Assembly (NCBI GenBank): GCA_947167415.1
Contig: CAMVHY010000102.1
Span: 1-5,763 of the forward strand
Reading direction: 5' to 3'
Source: an uncultured Clostridia bacterium
GTDB taxonomy: Bacteria; Bacillota; Clostridia; Lachnospirales; CAMVHY01
DNA: 5,763 nucleotides
The translations under genes and the position numbers were made by a program. The notes beneath the pieces are model-generated. The model did not search any database, was not told where the DNA came from, and was given only the letters and a program-made list of their open reading frames with translations. Every line of letters starts with the position of its first letter. The stretch's first letter is position 1. Below are positions 1 to 5,763 of this stretch, one piece after another.

Positions 1-3000
1 AGATAATTTTGTTATTAAATTTTTTCGATAATTTTGCTCACTATTAAATCTTAAATTAGTTCGTAATAGAGCATCACAAAATTTGTCAAGATCTTTTTCT
101 TCTAAACAAGCCTTCATTGATGAAATTTCCAAATGCTTGAGAATGACCCCTTCCATTGTTTGAATTGCTTGTTGCCAATTTTTATTTTTATCCTCTTGAA
201 CTTCAGGTATAAAATATTCAAATAGTTGAAGATCGCAAATTGTAGATTTAGGCACGTAATCAATTAATCTTTCTAAACGGTACATAGGAAAATTAATTTC
301 TTTTGCTTTAGATAAAATACATTTAGCTTTTTTCAATGAAATACATGAACAATCAGGATCAGGATCTTTACGGTATTCATATTCCAATATGTTTGCAAAT
401 TGGGTCAAAATATCACGGTAACCTTGCTCTGTCAAATTGTTTTTGTTTTCGATATCCTTATCTAAAATACTTGCATATTCTTCCAAAACTTTGGACATAT
501 CCACCAGATATGAAATTTTCTTGTCATCTTGAAAAATATTTGATATTGATGTTATCCCAGCAATAAAAACTTTCTCATAACTTTTTTTATCCGGTTTATC
601 CCCTTTATTTCCTTTTGATATTTTTTCATGTAGCATTTTTGTAGGCTGCATTAGCGAATCAAAAAGTTCTAAAACAGCTGTTATTTGGATATTAGGAATC
701 TGCATTTTATCAACTGGAATTGTGTCATAACCATTCCAATTGCATCTCACAAAATTACAAAATGCACGCCAATCATCACAAGAATAAAAAAACACACTTG
801 CAATCTCTGTAATTTCTTTTGCAGTAAAATTGCCTTTTAATGTTGTATCGTTATTAATTTTTCTACAATAAAGAACAGAAACACAGTCAAAAAATGTAGA
901 TGCATCCAACTTGACAATTGCATCTTTTTTTAAAACATTATTAATAGTTTTTAGATCTGTCTGATAATAATGATTCAGATCTGCCTGATAATAATAATGT
1001 GGATGTTTTACTGATATTAGTTTTATAAAACCACGAAGGTTTTCATTAGAACCAAGTGAATTATTATCACTAGAACGTTGTACTTTTTTGATATCAATAT
1101 TTTGATTTTTAAATTCAATAATTTGAGCCATTGTTTTAAGATTTGTCGGCGAAAGGGAATCATCTGCAAATAAATTTTTATCCACCAGTATATTAATCAA
1201 ATCTGGAGTAATTTCCAGTTTGTCAAGCAACATTACCTTTATAATTCCAAATACATCATCCAAACGAATTTTGCCTTCAAGCAAATTTTTATTGTTGTTA
1301 TTGTTTTCCTCTTTTAAATATATTTTTTGGATTTGCTCAAACAATTCTTTTGGTTTATCGCTTTCTAAAAATACAACACCATTCGCAATATTTTGAGCCA
1401 ACTTCTTTATACCGAGATTTAATTTTTCACAACTTGATTGCAAGCTTTGTAAAGCAAGTATAATATTTGTACAATATACATGATCTTGTTGTGGAATACA
1501 TTTATCAAAAATAACATCAGACGTACGACTACTTAATTTTTGCTCCAAATCCTCATCATTTAACCTTTTATTTTTTTCATTTTTAAATTCTTGTTCAAGA
1601 ATACCATTTTCTCCAAAGAGCAAAGGACTGTTTAAGAACTCTTGATTAAGATAATCATTGATGCTCTTATTCTCCACTTTTTCGGGAGCATATGACAAAA
1701 TTAATTTAGTTGCTTCATCGCTTGTATCCTTAACTGTAGATTGTTCTATTTCCTCAGACTTAGCTAAAATTTCGGATAATTGTTCATCTGTTAAATTATT
1801 ATCCGGAATATTTTCATACTTTAAGTTTTGTTTTGCCTTATTGTGAAATCCGTCATGATATTTTTCAGCTTTTAACATTACCAGTTCCTGTTTTATCTCG
1901 TTGTCAATGTTCTCGTTATTTTGAAGTTTGCTGTAGTTTTCTTTTATTTCAGCAATCCATTTTTCAAGCGATACACTAACATTTTTCCTTTCTTCAGACA
2001 ACTTTGGCAATTCTTTTTCAAAATAATCCGCATAAACCAACTGATTAAAGTAATCAATCAAAACATTCTCTATCTCTTGTTTATTTATATTTTTTGTTGA
2101 CATTAATGATTGCGTTGTTGCGATTGTGCCAAAACATTCGTACACATAACCACAAAATTTACGTACCACTTTTTCATAGTTTTTTTTGTGTGATTGACAT
2201 AGATAGTCTTCTTCGTTTATTAGATTGTACTTAATGCGAAACATTTTATAAAATTCGCGCACAAGATGAAACGCCCAAGGAAAAAATGTTCCCAAATCAT
2301 AGGTACGCCACGATTTTTCTATTTGCCAAGTTGTAGCAAATAATCTTTCTTCTTCTATTTTAAGCTCTCCGTACTTTTGAATAAAATAACCTGACTGAGT
2401 ATCAACAATTTTGTTAAATAATTTTACCAATTCTATTTGGTTACTTTTTTCGAGTTCCTTCAACTCGTCATCTAACTTTTGTTTCTCAGAATTTGTATAC
2501 TCTTTTTCATTTTCATTAATAACGTTTTTATCTTTGCTGTCATCATCGAATATTTGCTTGTTTATATTAATAGAATCTTTACGTTTTTGCTCTTCTTTAA
2601 TTTCATCAAGTGAACTTTTTCCTCTTAATTTAGTCATGCTATTTGAACGTTTTATCGTCATGACATTTTGTTCATCTTTTTCATCTTGATTTTGTTGATG
2701 TTGATTTTGAATATTATTTTCTATCGATTTATGAATTTCATCCTGATTTTTATTATCGATATCATTATTATTTTTATTATCCTTAGAATCTTTACGTTTT
2801 ATTTTTTTTACAAAATTTATTCCGTCCGTCTTAATCGGTATCTCCAAAGTTTTTTTTTCGAGTTCATCAAAATGATCCATAAGTTGTTGCAAATCACTAT
2901 ATCGTTCGATAGACTCTTGATTTTCTTTCAAGATTTCAACTTGTTCTTTTAGAGAATCACTTTGTTTTGCTATCAACCGTATTTCATCGAATTTTTTATG

Positions 3001-5763
3001 CAGAAAACATAAATCTTTACTAATTTCAAACCGCAAAAAACGATTCTTTATCATCAAAAACAATTTTGACAAACTGTATCTATAATAATCATAATCTTCA
3101 CTAGAAAAATTAACGCTTTTTGCTTGTTCAATTAGTTGGTCAAGATTATCGGTTAACCAGAAAGTAAGAACGCACTTTGTAAATTTTTTCCTGTTTATAA
3201 CTTTACTATTAGAATAGACACACTCAGATTTTTCCATATACAATGATAACACTGCGTCCGTAAATTTGATTAATGTATCCATGTTATTTTTGAAATTCGA
3301 TAAGCTATCGCTTTTAAAGCAGTATTCTATATATTTCCCGAAATGATCAACAATATTGTTTACATCCACGCTCTCAATGATATATTGTTTTGGTTTTTCA
3401 ATCTTAGATTGTTCTTTTAATTTTTTCTTATTTTCGAATACGGTTATCAAAAAATCTGCCACTAATTTAGTATTGTCATCGGATTGATGAGTGTCATAAT
3501 TTATATAAAATCCTTCACATGCTGAAAAAAAATTGTACCATTTTATTTCCTTTATCTTTGTGTCATCTTGATTTTTAGCAAAATACTTATACAATTGAAA
3601 CAAAGCAGTGCACGACAGTGATGAACTAAACAAAACAAAACCATTACAACATAAATCATAATTTATTCTGTGTACATCAAATTTATTTGTATTTTTAGAT
3701 GCTTCAGCGATTGTATTGGCATTTTCATTAATTTCATTGTCAAGTGGGAATTCATCTGATGATTTGTCAATTGTTTTATTTTTCGGAGATTCTTTTATGT
3801 TGAACTGCTGTCTCAGCTCTTTTTCTGTCTGCCTATTGAATGCTTCTAGTTCTTCTGGAGATAAATTCTTTAAATGTTCTTGGTGCTTGATTGATTCTTT
3901 TATACACACTTGTCGTAAGCTTTCATTTTTTATCTTGGCAGCACGCTTTTGTTCGTCTTCATTCAAAAAATTTTCTTGTTTTGATAAATCTCCACTATCT
4001 ATAATTTCTTGCAACAAACCTTTTTCCGAGAGGAAATTAACGATTTTTATCAACAGAGTAAATTCTTCCGGCAAGATACCATTTAATCCTAATTTAGGTT
4101 TGTTTATCACGATTGGATATAAAAAGTTTCCATAAAAGTATTTGACGGTCTTCGCAAAAAGCTTAAGATCACCACAATTTAATTTGTGGTTAAAACTCGA
4201 ATAATAACGACGCCACAAAATAGATATCATTTGATTTAAAAATCCTGGCACCGGATCAGAAAGTAATTTCTTACTCAATCTAAACTTTTCCACAAACACA
4301 GCAAAAACATCAAAATCGCTGTCGTCTGCATTATCATTTAAGTTCGCGATGAAACGTAAAACGTCTTCATTAAGCTCAATAGCTTTATTTTGTGAATCTG
4401 CTCCCGAAACATCAATTTTGTTTAAAACTTTAGCTAACAATTGTTTTTGATCTTGTTTTAAACCACAATACAATTCTCTCCAAAAAGTAATAGATGCGTT
4501 TGTACTATTACTTGCCGAAGCTATACCAAGTATAGTACTAACAGTTTGTCTACTTTTTTCCGTGGGTTCCAAGCTAATAGACTCGACAAAAAAACACAAC
4601 GTTTCCATGAATTCTGACGCTGTCATTACATAAATTTCCTTATCTTTATTGTCCGCAATCGTATTTATAAAGTTAATTTTATAATTGGAGTATTGAGCTC
4701 TGCTTTCAATTGTGCCCTCAAACATACATTTCAAACTCGATAAGTTATATTTTTCATAGATATTACTATTCAACACACTGTGTAAAATAACCGAACTTGG
4801 AATTCCAAGTTTTTCATTTTTATTTTGAAGAGATTTAATCTGGTCTTCGATTAAAATAAACTTAACGTCATATTCGTGTTTTTCATTTGAAGCTAATTGA
4901 CTGTAATCAGTATATAACCACTGTTCAATGTTAGTCCATGTTTTCGCATTACAAAAACAATCGACGACAGACAAGATAAAATCCAATTTCAAATACAATT
5001 TCTTTTTATCTTTTTTTAATTCCAAATTTTTCTCATCGAAGTTATTTTTTATTTTATTGATAAACTTTTTAAATGTGATCACATTATCTATCTTGCTTTT
5101 CTTCGACGAAAAAATTTTAATCATAGAAACATCGTTTTTTTGACCCGAAAAATCGCTTTTATCGAAAGTTTTCACAAACCTGTATTGCTGATAATCTTCA
5201 GCTAATTTAACATCTGGATCTTGATTTTGACCACGCCCAAAGTTTTTGAATTTACTAAAATAACTCTCTTGTCCTTTTTTCTCTAATTCCTCAATTACTT
5301 TTTCACTTGGCGTAAAAGCTTTTTTTATCTTATATCCTAATGCGAGCAAATCTACAACACCATACTCGCCATATTCAGCTATGTTTTTCTTCTTATTTTT
5401 AAATAACTTTGCCGCATTTTCGATTCGTATATTTGTATCGCTTGCTTCTTCCTTACAAAATAAATCTTTATCAATATCAATGCTTTTTGGAATCAGTTGG
5501 GTATAGATATCATATAGATTTACTATGTTTTTAAACATAGACAACTTTAAAACATTTTTTTGGTCGTCGTCTGTAATCAGCTCATCGTAATCATATTTTT
5601 TTAGTATCAAATCATCTACCAACTTAAAAAAATGTTTTTCTAAGATTTTACATGATGTAATACGATCTTCTTTATTCAATTGTTGGATTACTAGATCTTT
5701 ATCTAAAAATAAGATTTCCTCACTTCCCGATATTAAATCGTTCTTTTTCATATTAACTTTACC
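1..5763 (-). CDS. Internal or 5'-proximal fragment of a giant uncharacterised alpha-helical protein (at least 1,917 codons, no stop in window)
   Basis: I do not recognise this protein. The frame is open from the first to the last base, giving 1,921 sense codons with no stop, so the C-terminus lies beyond base 1. The first Met is codon 5 (bases 5752-5750, starting MKKNDLISG); upstream the frame stays open to the window edge, so the true start is uncertain. The sequence is strongly helical and rich in Lys, Asn, Glu, Asp, Leu and Ile. Three helical regions (residues about 240-595, 702-900 and 1422-1921) are separated by charged or Asn-rich linkers (about 596-700, 985-1110 and 1282-1420), with a coiled coil at 922-972. 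I see no signal peptide, Walker A motif, protease or kinase signature, or clear transmembrane helix. Cysteines are scattered and fairly frequent, which fits a reducing compartment. Diverged repeat units suggest an alpha-solenoid scaffold or a protein- or nucleic-acid-binding protein. A secreted effector of an intracellular bacterium is possible but unproven. That it is coding is nearly certain; its function is unknown. Confidence 0.96.
646..828 (-). other. Diverged helical repeat unit, copy 3 (residues 1646-1706)
   Basis: The first helix is FTAKEITEIASVFF and the second is DDWRAFCNFV, followed by NGYDT and a third helix ITAVLELFDSL. It is the clearest of the three units and carries Cys 1662, 1669 and 1674. 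The preceding segment, starting LDASTFFDCVSVL at residue 1619, has the same N-capped helix pattern, so units may be packed in tandem here. Confidence 0.4.
953..1000 (-). repeat. Imperfect 24-bp tandem duplication (8-residue repeat, residues 1590-1605)
   Basis: Plus-strand 953-976 and 977-1000 agree at 20 of 24 positions; both begin agatctg and share ctgataataat. In protein terms YYYQADLN is followed by HYYQTDLK, two adjacent eight-residue units matching at YYQ and DL. This looks like a fairly recent in-frame duplication in a Tyr-rich loop of region C. Confidence 0.75.
1291..1305 (-). repeat. Five-residue Asn run (residues 1487-1491)
   Basis: Five consecutive Asn codons, mixed AAC and AAT, follow KEE and precede KN. 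Both codons are used, so this is not a pure trinucleotide slippage tract. It marks a surface loop within region C. Confidence 0.7.
1504..1920 (-). other. Second acidic/Asn-rich linker (residues 1282-1420)
   Basis: This stretch is rich in Glu, Asn, Lys and Asp with short predicted helices (NEIKQELVMLKAEK and LTDEQLSEILAKSEE) separated by polar turns. It has few aromatics compared with both neighbours. It probably joins the aromatic block to helical region C. Confidence 0.45.
2221..2331 (-). other. Aromatic-rich core block (residues 1145-1181)
   Basis: Straight after the linker the composition changes to dense aromatics: W1146, W1152, Y1155, F1160, F1161, W1163, F1165, F1171, Y1172, F1175 and Y1179, including the peptide GTFFPWAFHLVREFY. 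It continues into a helical stretch to about residue 1260. This looks like the buried core of a folded domain. I cannot assign a family. Confidence 0.5.
2571..2587 (-). repeat. 17-bp direct repeat, copy 1 (encodes KRKDS)
   Basis: Plus-strand tagaatctttacgtttt is repeated exactly at 2784-2800, 213 bases away and in the same frame, so both copies encode KRKDS within the disordered linker. It could be a remnant of a duplication inside the linker, or chance in AT-rich DNA. Confidence 0.6.
2784..2800 (-). repeat. 17-bp direct repeat, copy 2 (encodes KRKDS)
   Basis: This is identical to 2571-2587 over 17 bases. The spacing is a multiple of three, which keeps the frame and the peptide KRKDS (residues 989-993; the other copy is residues 1060-1064). 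Confidence 0.6.
2848..3000 (-). other. Predicted coiled coil (residues 922-972)
   Basis: Heptad a/d positions are occupied by I928, I931, L938, V942, L945 and I952. After a stutter the pattern resumes with L958, L961, F965 and L968. Surrounding positions are almost all charged or Gln/Ser, and there is no Gly or Pro, which is typical of a coiled coil. It leads directly towards the low-complexity linker, so it may be a dimerisation stalk between the two halves of the protein. Confidence 0.6.
3253..3372 (-). other. Possible fourth repeat unit (residues 798-837)
   Basis: Residues 799-816 form a helix (VDVNNIVDHFGKYIEYCF). Next comes DSLSNF, which resembles DDWRAF of copy 3 at D and F, then a hydrophobic helix (DTLIKFTDAVLSL). 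The fit is weaker than in the other copies, and it may simply be another amphipathic helical pair. Confidence 0.2.
3430..3618 (-). other. Diverged helical repeat unit, copy 2 (residues 716-778)
   Basis: The first helix is LSCTALFQLYKYF. It is followed by a longer charged loop, then a helix beginning WYNFF at residue 742, then YDT at 756-758, then a third helix containing VADFLITVF. The spacing from the Trp to YDT is 14 residues, the same as in copy 3 (W1665 to Y1679). The unit sits directly after the charged segment. Confidence 0.4.
3664..3978 (-). other. Charged segment between helical regions A and B (residues 596-700)
   Basis: This stretch is dominated by Glu, Lys, Gln, Asp and Asn. It has a helical first half (EQKRAAKIK, then SPEELEAF and EKELRQQF) and a Ser/Asp/Asn-rich second half that looks disordered. 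It lacks the hydrophobic spacing of the flanking helical regions and probably works as an extended linker or surface helix. Confidence 0.5.
4201..4374 (-). other. Diverged helical repeat unit, copy 1 (residues 464-521)
   Basis: The unit starts with an N-capped helix (LNEDVLRFIANL). An acidic turn follows, then a helix reading DFDVFAVFVEKF, then a third helix around residues 507-521 ending in LWRRYY. The second helix matches residues 1664-1675 of copy 3 without gaps at D, F/W, F, A/C, F and V. The alignment was done by eye, and identity is too low to prove homology. Confidence 0.4.
5750..5763 (-). other. Possible translation start (ATG at 5752-5750)
   Basis: The minus strand reads GGTAAAGTTAATATGAAAAA, so the first in-frame ATG is followed by two Lys codons, a common bacterial N-terminus. 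The 12 bases upstream contain GGTAAAG, at best a weak Shine-Dalgarno-like element, and no in-frame stop. It could equally be an internal Met of a longer protein. Confidence 0.3.

Larger units (their letters stand above)
2434..2811 (-). other. Low-complexity, probably disordered linker (residues 985-1110)
   Basis: Composition shifts abruptly to Asn, Gln, Asp, Lys, Glu and Ser, with runs such as DNKNNNDIDNKNQDE and HQQNQDEKDEQN and almost no bulky hydrophobic residues. It contains two basic clusters (KKIKRK at 986-991 and KRSNSMTKLRGK at 1038-1049) and an acidic one (DDDSKDK). The pentapeptide KRKDS occurs twice. The reading frame stays intact throughout. It probably separates two folded halves and ends in a short charged helix (DDELKELEK). 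Confidence 0.7.

Noticed and set aside
336..566. Plus-strand open frame of 76 codons
   Set aside because: It lies entirely antisense to the continuous minus-strand gene, has a Cys/Tyr/Ile-rich composition typical of the reverse reading of Lys/Asn codons, and has no separate ribosome site.
1797..1820. Possible short signalling or protease motif in the DPDPDCSC segment and nearby Cys residues (zinc finger)
   Set aside because: C1805, C1807 and C1815 lack a second properly spaced Cys/His pair, so a zinc site is not supported.
1658..1846. Plus-strand open frame of 62 codons
   Set aside because: It is an antisense shadow; Ser/Leu/Phe-rich composition mirrors the Glu/Lys codons of the real gene.
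2761..2815. Poly-T-rich plus-strand stretches that could be read as intrinsic terminators
   Set aside because: No GC-rich hairpin precedes the T runs, and they are Lys/Asn codons of the intact minus-strand frame.
2411..2952. Two overlapping plus-strand open frames (2411-2689 and 2668-2952) that look like hydrophobic membrane peptides
   Set aside because: Their Ile/Phe/Ser-rich hydrophobic look is produced by reading the Asn/Asp/Lys-rich linker and coiled coil backwards. The minus-strand frame is intact across them.
3716..4135. Longest plus-strand open frame, 139 codons, Ser/Cys/Phe-rich
   Set aside because: It is antisense to the charged linker and repeat region of the real gene; the length is expected where the opposite strand is low in codons that read as stops in reverse.
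4928..5143. Plus-strand open frame of 71 codons resembling a small membrane protein
   Set aside because: It is an antisense shadow of a Lys/Asn-rich stretch; its hydrophobicity is a strand artefact.

Overview
The whole window is protein-coding and holds one gene fragment. On the minus strand, the frame whose codons begin at base 5763 and end at base 1 has no stop over all 1,921 codons. In DNA this AT-rich (G+C well under 35% by eye), an unselected frame would stop roughly every 10-15 codons. The window is therefore part of a very large gene that continues past base 1 (the C-terminal side) and may or may not begin inside the window near base 5752. I see no intergenic DNA, RNA gene, mobile element, CRISPR array, promoter or terminator. 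The short open frames on the plus strand are antisense shadows of this gene.

The product is a giant, mostly alpha-helical, apparently cytosolic or effector-like protein. It is rich in Lys, Asn, Glu, Asp, Leu, Ile and Ser, and poor in Gly and Pro. I found no signal peptide, no convincing membrane helix and no catalytic motif I can name. By hand translation the layout, N to C, is: a charged helical start (residues about 1-240); helical region A (about 240-595); a highly charged segment (about 596-700); helical region B (about 702-900); a coiled coil (about 922-972); an Asn/Gln/Asp/Lys-rich linker that looks disordered (about 985-1110); a compact aromatic-rich block (about 1122-1260); a second acidic/Asn-rich linker (about 1282-1420); and helical region C (about 1422 to the window edge). 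Regions A, B and C contain a recurring, very diverged helical unit: an N-capped helix, then a helix of the type [D/W]-x-x-F, then a third helix. This suggests an alpha-solenoid scaffold or binding protein. I infer this by eye; it is not a family match.

The organism is probably a low-GC bacterium. Arg codons are mostly CGN (CGT commonest) rather than AGA, which argues against the usual AT-rich eukaryotes. A giant, Asn-rich, helical protein with no recognisable domain is typical of amoeba- or protist-associated intracellular bacteria such as Dependentiae/Babeliae, Legionellales or Rickettsiales/Holosporales. The window cannot settle the lineage, and a protist or a large DNA virus remains possible. 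The standard code fits: there is no in-frame TAA, TAG or TGA, and Trp is TGG throughout.
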